A stretch of 7,017 bases of DNA from an uncultured Leptotrichia sp. (GCA_938017765.1 CALIJH010000196.1:1-7017), one strand, 5' to 3'. Shown: positions 1-5,800, numbered from the stretch's first letter. The notes: generated by a model from the letters alone, not told the origin. Made by a program: numbers and translations.

Positions 1-33
1 TTAGAATATATATTTTGATGATACATATTCTAA
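1..33 (-). terminator. AT-rich stem-loop after the acetyltransferase gene (possible terminator)
   Basis: A 12-bp stem with one G-U pair (arms about 1-12 and 22-33) encloses a 9-nt loop. It lies about 40 nt past the stop codon of the acetyltransferase gene at 73. The position fits the end of the truA-acetyltransferase operon. The stem has almost no G/C pairs, and any U-tract would lie beyond the window edge, so terminator function is only inferred. Confidence 0.3.
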
Positions 34-72
34 TATATATTATTTTATATATTATTTATTAATTCTATTTTT

Positions 73-549
73 TTATTTTGTATTTTTAGTATATCTCATC
101 AAATATCTCTGGCCGTCATTTCCGTATTCATTCTTTAATTTTTTTACTATTTTAAATCGGGATTTTAAATACATATTTATAGCTCTTTCATTATTTTCAC
201 TCACTGTGAGTTCAATAATATCTATATTGTTTTTTAACAGATAATTTATCACATATTCAAGTAATTTTCTCGTATGACCCTGTTTCTCATATTTAGGAAC
301 AGCAGAAACTCCATACAGATACCCTTTGTTCCCTTCAAAATTTCTCAAAACTTCGATTACTGAAACTAAAGTTTCCTTTTCCTCTTCTTTATATAGCATT
401 GCAAAAACTTTTCCATATTTTGCAAAGGGCTTTATATTCCAGTTTCCTACGGAAGCTTCTCCAAACACTATATTTTCATGTGCTACTATATCAAACAGCA
501 ATTCCGTATCTTTTTCAGCATCCAATTCCCTTATATAAAAATTTTCCAT
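73..549 (-). CDS. GNAT-family N-acetyltransferase
   Basis: This 158-residue protein has the length and layout of a single-domain GNAT enzyme, which moves an acetyl group from acetyl-CoA to an amine. The acetyl-CoA-binding motif A is visible at about residues 79-100: a beta strand GYLYGVSAVP, then KQGHTRKLLEYV, which matches the Q/R-x-x-G-x-G/A loop and following helix, although the loop is degenerate (QGHTR). Motif B follows at about 111-135, with LTVSENN, then ERAINMY and a final RFKIV strand, typical of GNAT C-terminal halves. The substrate cannot be read from the sequence: RimI-like, small-molecule and antibiotic acetyltransferases share this fold. The ATG start has a good ribosome site (AAGGA, 5 nt upstream). 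It begins 18 nt after the truA stop with no promoter or terminator between, so the two are almost certainly co-transcribed. There is no signal peptide, so it should be cytoplasmic. Confidence 0.85.
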   Translation of the reverse strand: MENFYIRELDAEKDTELLFDIVAHENIVFGEASVGNWNIKPFAKYGKVFAMLYKEEEKETLVSVIEVLRNFEGNKGYLYGVSAVPKYEKQGHTRKLLEYVINYLLKNNIDIIELTVSENNERAINMYLKSRFKIVKKLKNEYGNDGQRYLMRYTKNTK

Positions 550-567
550 TTTATTCCTTTCCGAAAA

Positions 568-1335
568 TTAATAATTGATTTTATAAAGATAAAGCCCCTG
601 AGCCGATGAAAGTATTTTATGTTGATTTTTATCCGGATTTTCCAATTTCATTTTTATATAGTCCTTATCTTTCTTTTTAAAATATACCGCCAAAGCTGAA
701 CCTATCATAATCCTTATCATTGTTTTCAGAAAAGAGCTTCCGCATATTTCAATATAAGTTTTTCTTTCTTTTTCTTCGTATCTGCATTCTATTTTATAAA
801 TTTCTCTTACCGTATTTCTCATTGCTCTGTCATTTTTCATAAAACTGCTGAAATCGTGCTTCCCTTTAAATATATTCATTATTTCCTGAAAACTTTCAAT
901 ATCTATATTATCTTTTATTCCTGTTATATAATTTGCTTCAAAAGGAGTTATTTCATCATCTTTTTTCATTATATATAAATATGTTCTGTCTTTCGCATCA
1001 AATCTTGAATTAAATTCATCATTTGTTTCTTCTATAGATAAAATTTTAATTTCCCCGTACATATTTTTATTAATTTGTCTTTTTACAGCTTCTAAAGGAA
1101 TTTTTTTATCAATAAAAAAATTTGAAACTTGCTCTAAAGCATGAACTCCCTTATCTGTTCGACCTGATGAAATCATATTTATTTTCTGTGAAAAATTTTT
1201 AGAAATAACTTTTTCAATTTCTCCCTGAACCGTCTTTTTATTTTTTTGTCTTTGAAATCCATAAAATTTACTGCCGTCATATTGATAAATTATTTTAACA
1301 TTTCTTTTTTTTTCATTTTTTTCCAATTTTTCCAT
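568..1335 (-). CDS. truA: tRNA pseudouridine(38-40) synthase TruA
   Basis: TruA converts uridines 38, 39 and 40 in the anticodon arm of many tRNAs to pseudouridine. The N-terminal strand with YQYDGSKFYGFQRQ and the following TVQGEIE match the family. The catalytic motif SGRTDKGVHA lies at about residues 57-66, placing the nucleophilic Asp at residue 61, against Asp60 in E. coli. Further conserved pieces are FNSRFDAKDRTYLY and HDFSSFMK in the second half, and RNTVREI before the C-terminal domain. I chose the ATG at 1335 (255 residues) because GGAG lies 4 nt upstream and the alignment to family N-termini is natural. The frame can be extended to a TTG at 1353, adding 6 residues, but that start has no ribosome site. 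It is the first gene of a two-gene operon with the acetyltransferase and has a candidate promoter at 1474-1502. Identity is secure; only the exact start is open. Confidence 0.96.
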   Translation of the reverse strand: MEKLEKNEKKRNVKIIYQYDGSKFYGFQRQKNKKTVQGEIEKVISKNFSQKINMISSGRTDKGVHALEQVSNFFIDKKIPLEAVKRQINKNMYGEIKILSIEETNDEFNSRFDAKDRTYLYIMKKDDEITPFEANYITGIKDNIDIESFQEIMNIFKGKHDFSSFMKNDRAMRNTVREIYKIECRYEEKERKTYIEICGSSFLKTMIRIMIGSALAVYFKKKDKDYIKMKLENPDKNQHKILSSAQGLYLYKINY

Positions 1336-1473
1336 TTTTCTCCAATTCAACAAATTAAATTTTATCCGCTTATTTTCGTAATAATCTTCAATCTTAAATC
1401 AAAATAATATTTTTTTAAGTTTTTATAAATCATTTAATATGAAATACTAAGTTAATTCTAAGTTTTTTCGTTT

Positions 1474-1502
1474 ATTATATATTTAATAAAAGTAGAAATT
1501 AA
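1474..1502 (-). promoter_or_regulatory. Candidate promoter for truA operon
   Basis: On the minus strand a perfect TATAAT (-10, plus coordinates 1474-1479) is preceded by TTAATT (-35, 1497-1502) at exactly 17 nt. The -35 matches consensus in only three of six positions. Transcription would start near 1467, giving a leader of about 130 nt before the truA ATG at 1335. Because the region is very AT-rich, a TATAAT can occur by chance. Confidence 0.45.
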
Positions 1503-1527
1503 CTTTTTTCTTCATAACTTCCTTAAG

Positions 1528-1560
1528 AAAAGACTTTGTCCAACTGCAAGGTCTTTTTTT
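1528..1560. terminator. Intrinsic terminator hairpin, strongest on plus strand
   Basis: Arms 1528-1538 and 1547-1557 form an 11-bp stem with one G-U pair around an 8-nt loop. On the plus strand it runs into an uninterrupted T tract to 1560. On the minus strand the 3' side reads TTTTCTT, so it may work both ways. No plus-strand gene precedes it. On the minus strand it sits between xpt and the truA promoter, where it could catch read-through from xpt. Confidence 0.7.
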
Positions 1561-1730
1561 ACTTTAAAGTATATTTTTTCTTTTATCAAAACAATTGACA
1601 AAACACTTGAAAATTACTTTTTTATTACATTTAGCTTTAGCACAGTCTGTGTTATTTCTCTTTTCTAAAGTTCTGCTATTTCTTTCCTATGTTATAAAAT
1701 CGGCAGAATATCTTTTTCTTTTTACTTTGT

Positions 1731-1765
1731 AAAAAAACTTTTATTTATTCTAAAATAAAAGTTTT
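1731..1765 (-). terminator. Intrinsic terminator of xpt
   Basis: Arms at about 1734-1746 and 1753-1765 are a perfect 13-bp inverted repeat with a 6-nt loop (TAGAAT on the minus strand). A run of T follows on the minus strand. It lies about 70-100 nt past the xpt stop, so it is the natural end of the xpt transcript. Boundaries may be off by a base. Confidence 0.75.
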
Positions 1766-1783
1766 CTTAGAAACAAATTTCAT

Positions 1784-1832
1784 TTCTGTATTTAGAGAGA
1801 ATATGCTGATTTTATATTACTCCCATACAGAA
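1784..1832 (-). repeat. Nested inverted repeat in the xpt 3' untranslated region
   Basis: TTCTGTAT at 1784-1791 and ATACAGAA at 1825-1832 are perfect complements 33 nt apart. An inner AATAT/ATATT pair sits inside. The right arm starts about 4 nt after the xpt stop codon. No T tract follows it on the minus strand, so it does not look like a second terminator. It could form a folded element at the mRNA 3' end. Confidence 0.35.
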
Positions 1833-1836
1833 TAAT

Positions 1837-2403
1837 TTATACAAATATTATTTCCCCGTTATCAAAAGCCACTCTGACTAAAGAATGCAAGTTGATACCG
1901 TTTTCTCTCAATTTCTTTCCACCATTCTGAAGTGCTTTTTCTATTACAATTCCTACTCCTGCAACTTCGGCTCCTGCACATTTTATCAGTTCAATTAATC
2001 CCAAAGCGGCTGAACCGTTTGCCAGAAAATCATCAATTATAAGGATTTTATCCTCTTTATTCAAATAATCTTCGGATACTCTTATTTTATAATTCTTGTT
2101 TTTTGTATAGGAATAGACTTCACTTTCATAGACGGAGCTGTCCAAATTGTTACTTTCAGTCTTTTTGGCAAAAACAACAGGAACATCGAAATATTGGGCA
2201 GCTATTACAGCAATAGCAATTCCTGAAGCTTCAATTGTCAAAATCTTTGTTATTTCTACATCTAAAAACTCCTTTTTAAATTCTTTCCCAATTTTATTCA
2301 AGCATATTACATCCAGCTGATGATTTAAAAATGAATCAACTTTCAAAACTCCTTCTTTTTTTATTTTTCCCTCTTTAAGTATTTTTTGTTTTAAATATTC
2401 CAT
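1837..2403 (-). CDS. xpt: Xanthine phosphoribosyltransferase
   Basis: This enzyme salvages xanthine by joining it to PRPP to give XMP, which feeds GMP synthesis in the cytoplasm. The 188 residues are close to the 194 of B. subtilis Xpt and match it along the length. The N-terminus MEYLKQKI with [13 protein letters not shown] at 20-31 is characteristic of Xpt. [15 protein letters not shown] at 51-65 and VPVVFAKK at 74-81 follow the family. The PRPP-binding loop is [13 protein letters not shown] at 120-132, with two adjacent Asp residues. [12 protein letters not shown] at 151-162 completes the core. The ATG has a strong ribosome site (GGAG, 9 nt upstream). The partner permease pbuX, often adjacent in Firmicutes, is not in this window. 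Regulation looks unusual: an intrinsic-terminator hairpin ends about 31 nt before the start, so expression needs read-through from the tRNA operon, attenuation, or an undetected promoter. I do not see a canonical purine riboswitch. Confidence 0.96.
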   Translation of the reverse strand: MEYLKQKILKEGKIKKEGVLKVDSFLNHQLDVICLNKIGKEFKKEFLDVEITKILTIEASGIAIAVIAAQYFDVPVVFAKKTESNNLDSSVYESEVYSYTKNKNYKIRVSEDYLNKEDKILIIDDFLANGSAALGLIELIKCAGAEVAGVGIVIEKALQNGGKKLRENGINLHSLVRVAFDNGEIIFV

Positions 2404-2433
2404 ATTCTCTTTCTCCTTTTTATATGAAATTTA

Positions 2434-2465
2434 TAAAAAAAGAGCATTTTAGGAAACACGCTCTT
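2434..2465 (-). terminator. Terminator/attenuator hairpin between tRNA-Leu(UAG) and xpt
   Basis: On the minus strand AAGAGC (2465-2460) pairs with GCTCTT (2445-2440), extended by a G-U and further pair, and a run of six or seven T follows. It is a convincing intrinsic terminator about 100 nt past the last tRNA. The T tract ends only about 31 nt before the xpt ATG and about 13 nt before its ribosome site. It may simply end the tRNA operon, or act as an attenuator for xpt. Confidence 0.7.
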
Positions 2466-2535
2466 GTCAATTAGGTTATTTTTACTATGAAATATCGCAA
2501 AGTTAATTACGATTGTTAGGTCATTTAGGTTATTT
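2466..2535 (-). repeat. Direct repeats in the xpt leader
   Basis: A 16-nt sequence at 2466-2481 (plus-strand GTCAATTAGGTTATTT) recurs at 2520-2535 with one change (GTCATTTAGGTTATTT), 54 bp apart. TTAGGT itself occurs three times: 2471-2476, 2516-2521 and 2525-2530. The copies lie between the tRNA-Leu 3' end and the terminator hairpin, so they could be protein-binding sites or paired RNA elements. The TTTGTCCGAAATT at 2533-2545 loosely recalls part of a PurBox, but the match is poor. Confidence 0.5.
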
Positions 2536-2562
2536 GTCCGAAATTATTTTTTATTTTATAAA

Positions 2563-2646
2563 TGGTGCGAGAGGAGGGACTCGAACCCTCATGTCGTAGA
2601 CGCTAGATCCTAAGTCTAGTGCGTATACCAATTTCGCCACTCTCGC
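2563..2646 (-). tRNA. tRNA-Leu(UAG)
   Basis: The acceptor stem GCGAGAG pairs perfectly with CTCTCGC, followed by discriminator A and an encoded CCA. The anticodon stem CTAGA/TCTAG encloses loop CTTAGGA, giving anticodon UAG, which reads CUA and other CUN leucine codons. A long variable arm with a GTC/GAC stem marks a class II tRNA. The T arm is GAGGG-TTCGAGT-CCCTC. It is the last gene of the four-tRNA operon. Confidence 0.97.
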
Positions 2647-2703
2647 ATTCTTTATATGATTATATATTCTTTAAATTATATATTTTTTAGTGGTTTATTT
2701 TAA

Positions 2704-2779
2704 TGGTGAGCCATACTGGAATCGAACCAGTGACACCATGATTAAAAGTCATGTGCTCTACCGACTGAGCTAATGGCTC
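2704..2779 (-). tRNA. tRNA-Lys(UUU)
   Basis: GAGCCAT pairs with ATGGCTC in the acceptor stem, with discriminator A and encoded CCA. The D arm is GCTC/GAGC. The anticodon stem CATGA/TCATG carries loop CTTTTAA, so the anticodon is UUU. The T stem ACTGG/CCAGT is intact. It is the third tRNA of the operon, only 4 nt from the CCA end of tRNA-Gly. Confidence 0.97.
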
Positions 2780-2783
2780 ATAA

Positions 2784-2859
2784 TGGAGCGGGAGACGAGG
2801 GTCGAACTCGCGACATTCAGCTTGGAAGGCTGACACTCTACCAACTGAGTTACTCCCGC
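2784..2859 (-). tRNA. tRNA-Gly(UCC)
   Basis: The acceptor stem GCGGGAG pairs with CTCCCGC; the discriminator is U, as expected for bacterial glycine tRNA, and CCA is encoded. The anticodon stem TCAGC/GCTGA with loop CTTCCAA gives anticodon UCC, reading GGA and GGG. The T stem GCGAG/CTCGT contains one G-U pair. It is the second tRNA of the operon. Confidence 0.97.
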
Positions 2860-2907
2860 AAAATTATGATTTACATCATTTACTAATCATCATTTTCTAA
2901 AATCTAG

Positions 2908-2995
2908 TGGTGCCTCGGGCCGGACTTGAACCGGCACGGTAATAATTACCACAGGATTTTAAGTCCTGTGCGTCTACCGATTTCGCCACCAAGGC
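2908..2995 (-). tRNA. tRNA-Leu(UAA)
   Basis: GCCTTGG pairs with CCGAGGC (one G-U), with discriminator A and encoded CCA. The anticodon stem CAGGA/TCCTG has loop CTTAAAA, so the anticodon is UAA, reading UUA and UUG, the leucine codons favoured in such an AT-rich genome. The long variable arm GGTAATTATTACC is self-complementary. It is the first gene behind the consensus promoter at 3024-3052. Confidence 0.97.
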
Positions 2996-3023
2996 ATAAT
3001 CCTCAATCACACTGACAAGGTAG

Positions 3024-3052
3024 ATTATATATTTTTTCTACGGATTTGTCAA
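3024..3052 (-). promoter_or_regulatory. Consensus sigma-70 type promoter of the tRNA operon
   Basis: On the minus strand TTGACA (3052-3047) and TATAAT (3029-3024) are both perfect and exactly 17 nt apart. Transcription would start near 3017, about 22 nt before tRNA-Leu(UAA). A strong constitutive promoter is typical for stable RNA. An imperfect dyad (GACAA..TAGA on both sides of the -10) overlaps it. Confidence 0.88.
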
Positions 3053-3076
3053 GGACTTTTTTATATTTTTATTTTT

Positions 3077-3122
3077 TGATTAGGTGCTTTTTGATATATT
3101 TTCTATCTTAAGCACCTAATCA
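3077..3122. repeat. Perfect 13-bp inverted repeat between the acyl ligase gene and the tRNA promoter
   Basis: TGATTAGGTGCTT at 3077-3089 and its exact complement at 3110-3122 flank a 20-nt loop that holds a smaller GATA/TATC stem. It lies about 65 nt past the stop of the acyl ligase-acyltransferase gene and 25 bp from the tRNA -35 box. On the minus strand A residues, not T, follow the stem, so it is not a standard intrinsic terminator for the upstream gene. The plus-strand side has only a broken T tract. Confidence 0.6.
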
Positions 3123-3187
3123 TTTTATAAAATTTTTCAGAAAAATTCAAGTTAATTTTTGATTAATAGTTTTTTGTATGTAAAATT

Positions 3188-5680
3188 TTAATTTTCTTTT
3201 TTATTTCCTTCGACATATTCTCTTATAATATTTTCAGCTTTTTGTACTATTTCATCATATGTTCCTTCGGGCTTAAATCTTTCCAATGCTGCCACTTCTA
3301 TCTTCTTAGGTTTAGGAAATTTCATAAATCTCGAATATGCTTCAAATCCGCCTTTTATACCTAAACATTGTATATCAATATTCAATTCTTTTGCAATTAT
3401 AGCGAAAACCTTTTTGAATTTTCCTACTTTTCCGTCTTTTGTTCTCGCTCCTTCAGGAAATATAAGAACATTTTTTCCGGCTTTTACATGAGCAGCTATT
3501 TCCTCAACACTTTTCTTAATATTTTTATTTATATCTATCAGAACAACATTTCCATTGCTTACAAGTAATTTCATAAGTCCTTTTTTAAAATACCAGTCTA
3601 TAGCTAAAAACATCGTATTATACAGTATTTTATGCGGCAACAGACTTCCCAGAACGAGTGAATCAATAAAACTCTGATGATTTGAAACAAATATTTGCTG
3701 TTCTGCAATTATACTGTCCCTATTGACTCTTTTTAGTCTGAAATATACTTTTAATGCTACATCCAATAAAGGTCTTAACACTTTAGTAATCCAACGATTT
3801 CTTTCTTCAACAGCAGGTGCTTCGGCTATTATCTTTTTCCAGTCAACTTCAGAATCTTCTATTTTAGTAGCCTTTTCATTAATATATTCCGACAATGCTT
3901 TCAAATTTGACATTTCAGAAAATTGTTCCTCATTCAGTTTTATTCCAAAGCTGTTTTCAATATATGCAAATAGTTCCACTATATCCAGTGAGTCCATTCC
4001 TATTTCCAGCTCCAAATTTTCTTCAGGTAACGGCTCTACACCTTTCAATTTTTTTATATATTCTTTCAATATTCTATAAACTTCCGTATCAGGTTCTTCG
4101 ACTTTTTTCTTTTCAGTAACATTTTTTTCATATAAATTCGGAAGCATAAACCTTCTTACTTTTCCTACTCTTGTTTTAGGCAGTTCCTCTTCATAAAGCT
4201 TATAATCCAATATTTTTTCATGGTTATGAACTGTCAGATTGTAGTCTTCTATTACATTTTTTATATATGCTTTTATATTTGTAATTCCTTTTTTTCTAAA
4301 TTCCAGTAATTCAGGAACTATGATTGCGGCTATTTTGTCATTATAACCGAATACTCCTATTTCCTTTATTAAATAATTGCTCTTAGCTATAACTTTATTT
4401 TCAATAGTTTCAGGGTCAATATTTTTTCCATTTGAAAGAACAATCATACTGTTTTTTCTTCCCCGTATTGTAATATATCCTTCGTCATCAATATCTGCAA
4501 GATCTCCTGTCTTGAACCAGCCGTCTTCCGTTATGACTTCTGCTGTTTTTTCAGGTTTATTGTAATAACCTTTCATAACTATAGGTCCTTTTACCCATAA
4601 TTCCTCATCTACTACTTTTACTTCAATATTTTCGAGTTTTTTTCCAACTGTTCCTATTTTTCTTTCTTTTTGAGAATTTACCGCTATTACCGGCGAAGTT
4701 TCAGTCAATCCGTATCCTTCCAGCGAATATATCCCCAAGACTTCATAAAATTCGGCGATTTCAGCATCGAGTTTGGCTCCTCCCGAAACAATAAAATTAA
4801 GATGTCCTCCAAATTTATCATGAACTTTTTTAAATATTTTTCTTCTTAATTTAAATGACTTTATTTTACTCATAATTTTATATATAAGTCTTGTTATAAA
4901 TTTAGAATCTATCTGCTGTTTTATTCCGTCATAAAATAATTTGAAAACTCTCGGAACTCCTATAAGTGCAGTAACCCTGTTTCTGCTTAATGCTTCAAGG
5001 ATTTCCTTGCTTGCAATTTTCTCAACAAATACTATTGATGTCTGCTCCCTCAACATAAGCAGAACAGTCGCAGTCAAAGGTAATATATGGTGAAAAGGAA
5101 GCAATGCAAGTATCTGATCTCTGTATGTAAATATATTTTTTGCAAATATTCCGTCCATTTCAGAGTTTAAATTTCTGTATGTAAGCATTACTCCTTTAGG
5201 TTGCCCCGTTGTTCCAGAAGTATAGAGCATTACCGCTGTATCTTCATCTTCAGGATTGTCCAGAGTAAATTCCTTGTTTTTTATAGCTTCCAGTTTTTTA
5301 TTATCAATTAAATAATTGTCAACATTTATTATTTTTATTTTATCTTTTGAGACATATAATGAAACTGCTTCAGAGATATTTTTTTCTGTTTCATTTGAAC
5401 ATATAATTATTTCAGGATTGGAATCTTCGAGAACATATAAAATTTCTTTTGGATTACTTCCTGCATCTATTGTTATCGGAGCGGATTTTTTGTCCCATAC
5501 TGCAAAAAAACTGTAAATCCATTCGACTCTGTTTTCCATTACAATTAATCCGAATTTGTTTTTCTCAAGCTCGATTACATTTTCGGAAAAATATTTTATA
5601 TTTTCTATCAATTCGGTATAATTGATATGATTATTCTCAAAGTCAACTAATGCCAATCTGTCTGTCTTTTTCAAAAACAT
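3188..5680 (-). CDS. Acyl-AMP ligase - acyl carrier - PlsC acyltransferase fusion
   Basis: This 830-residue protein joins three domains. Residues about 1-515 are an AMP-forming acyl-activating enzyme: the nucleotide loop YTSGTTGQPKG is at 153-163, YGLTET at 323-328, TGD at 391-393, GRKNS at 407-411, and the C-terminal catalytic lysine in PKTRVGKVRR is Lys507. Residues about 530-605 form an acyl carrier domain with the phosphopantetheine site GMDSLDIVEL, Ser564. Residues about 625-830 are a PlsC/LPLAT acyltransferase with the HX4D motif NHQSFID (His668, Asp673) and FPEGART at 741-747. The likely reaction is ATP-driven activation of a fatty acid, loading on the built-in carrier, and transfer to a lysophospholipid or glycerol-phosphate acceptor at the inner membrane. 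E. coli Aas combines the same two activities with the acyltransferase first and no carrier domain. All catalytic residues looked for are present. The start has GGAG 6 nt upstream. Acyl chain and acceptor are not readable. Confidence 0.9.
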   Translation of the reverse strand: MFLKKTDRLALVDFENNHINYTELIENIKYFSENVIELEKNKFGLIVMENRVEWIYSFFAVWDKKSAPITIDAGSNPKEILYVLEDSNPEIIICSNETEKNISEAVSLYVSKDKIKIINVDNYLIDNKKLEAIKNKEFTLDNPEDEDTAVMLYTSGTTGQPKGVMLTYRNLNSEMDGIFAKNIFTYRDQILALLPFHHILPLTATVLLMLREQTSIVFVEKIASKEILEALSRNRVTALIGVPRVFKLFYDGIKQQIDSKFITRLIYKIMSKIKSFKLRRKIFKKVHDKFGGHLNFIVSGGAKLDAEIAEFYEVLGIYSLEGYGLTETSPVIAVNSQKERKIGTVGKKLENIEVKVVDEELWVKGPIVMKGYYNKPEKTAEVITEDGWFKTGDLADIDDEGYITIRGRKNSMIVLSNGKNIDPETIENKVIAKSNYLIKEIGVFGYNDKIAAIIVPELLEFRKKGITNIKAYIKNVIEDYNLTVHNHEKILDYKLYEEELPKTRVGKVRRFMLPNLYEKNVTEKKKVEEPDTEVYRILKEYIKKLKGVEPLPEENLELEIGMDSLDIVELFAYIENSFGIKLNEEQFSEMSNLKALSEYINEKATKIEDSEVDWKKIIAEAPAVEERNRWITKVLRPLLDVALKVYFRLKRVNRDSIIAEQQIFVSNHQSFIDSLVLGSLLPHKILYNTMFLAIDWYFKKGLMKLLVSNGNVVLIDINKNIKKSVEEIAAHVKAGKNVLIFPEGARTKDGKVGKFKKVFAIIAKELNIDIQCLGIKGGFEAYSRFMKFPKPKKIEVAALERFKPEGTYDEIVQKAENIIREYVEGNKKEN

Positions 5681-5714
5681 AAAATTCTCCTTTTTAAATT
5701 TATTATTTTAAGTA

Positions 5715-5743
5715 ATTATTAAATAATAAAATGGAACTGTCTA
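5715..5743 (-). promoter_or_regulatory. Candidate promoter for the acyl ligase-acyltransferase gene
   Basis: On the minus strand TAGACA (5743-5738, five of six to consensus) and AATAAT (5720-5715, five of six) are 17 nt apart. Transcription would begin near 5708, about 28 nt before the ATG. The -35 box lies inside one arm of the inverted repeat at 5730-5800. AT-richness makes chance matches common. Confidence 0.4.
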
Positions 5744-5800
5744 AAAAATAACACAATAAATATATTAACAAAAAAACATTTATTTTTAGATAGCTCCATT
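5730..5800. repeat. 71-bp imperfect inverted-repeat element
   Basis: The arms 5730-5751 and 5780-5800 match over about 21 positions, with two substitutions and one extra A. The arms begin AATGGA and continue through TCTAAAAA. An inner AATAAAT/ATTTATT pair extends the fold. It sits 40 nt past the asnA stop and 50 nt before the next gene. On the minus strand the second arm is followed by ATTTTATTATTT, so it could terminate asnA, but the loop is long for a terminator. The shape also recalls a small palindromic mobile element; no target duplication is seen. Confidence 0.55.

Larger units (their letters stand above)
1336..1836. other. 500-bp intergenic region without a convincing gene
   Basis: No open frame here has both a ribosome site and protein-like composition on either strand. 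Read along the minus strand, the gap holds a nested stem-loop in the xpt 3' untranslated region (1784-1832), the xpt terminator (about 1731-1765), compact dyads at 1633-1672, an orphan bidirectional terminator hairpin (1528-1560), a candidate truA promoter (1474-1502) and then a leader of about 130 nt before truA. A small RNA is possible but not demonstrated. Confidence 0.6.

Noticed and set aside
326..538. 70-codon plus-strand frame opposite the acetyltransferase
   Set aside because: It has no ribosome site or recognisable motif, and the minus-strand frame carries GNAT motifs.
1336..1353. TruA start at the upstream TTG (1353)
   Set aside because: It adds six residues without a ribosome site, while the ATG at 1335 has GGAG 4 nt upstream and fits family N-termini.
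1595..1600. Plus-strand TTGACA as a promoter -35
   Set aside because: No acceptable -10 box is found 15-19 nt downstream, and no plus-strand gene follows.
2465..2470. Minus-strand TTGACA as the xpt promoter -35
   Set aside because: At 15-19 nt spacing the sequence reads through the terminator stem (for example ATGCTC) and gives no -10 box.
2533..2545. PurBox operator for a PurR-type repressor
   Set aside because: Only the CCGAA core is shared; the flanking positions and the paired second box do not match.
2470..2562. Canonical purine (guanine) riboswitch upstream of xpt
   Set aside because: I looked for the conserved three-way-junction core bases and loop motifs and did not find them, although a divergent or different aptamer cannot be excluded by eye.
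2563..2995. CRISPR-like array from repeated similar segments
   Set aside because: The similar segments are the shared arms of tRNA genes, with four different anticodons and complete cloverleaf folds.
3368..4119. Plus-strand open frames of 66-118 codons inside the acyl ligase gene
   Set aside because: They lie opposite well-supported coding sequence, are rich in Ser/Phe/Ile as expected of antisense AT-rich DNA, and show no ribosome sites or known motifs.
4377..5516. Plus-strand open frames of 62 and 66 codons
   Set aside because: They are antisense shadows of the AMP-binding domain, whose motifs prove the minus strand.
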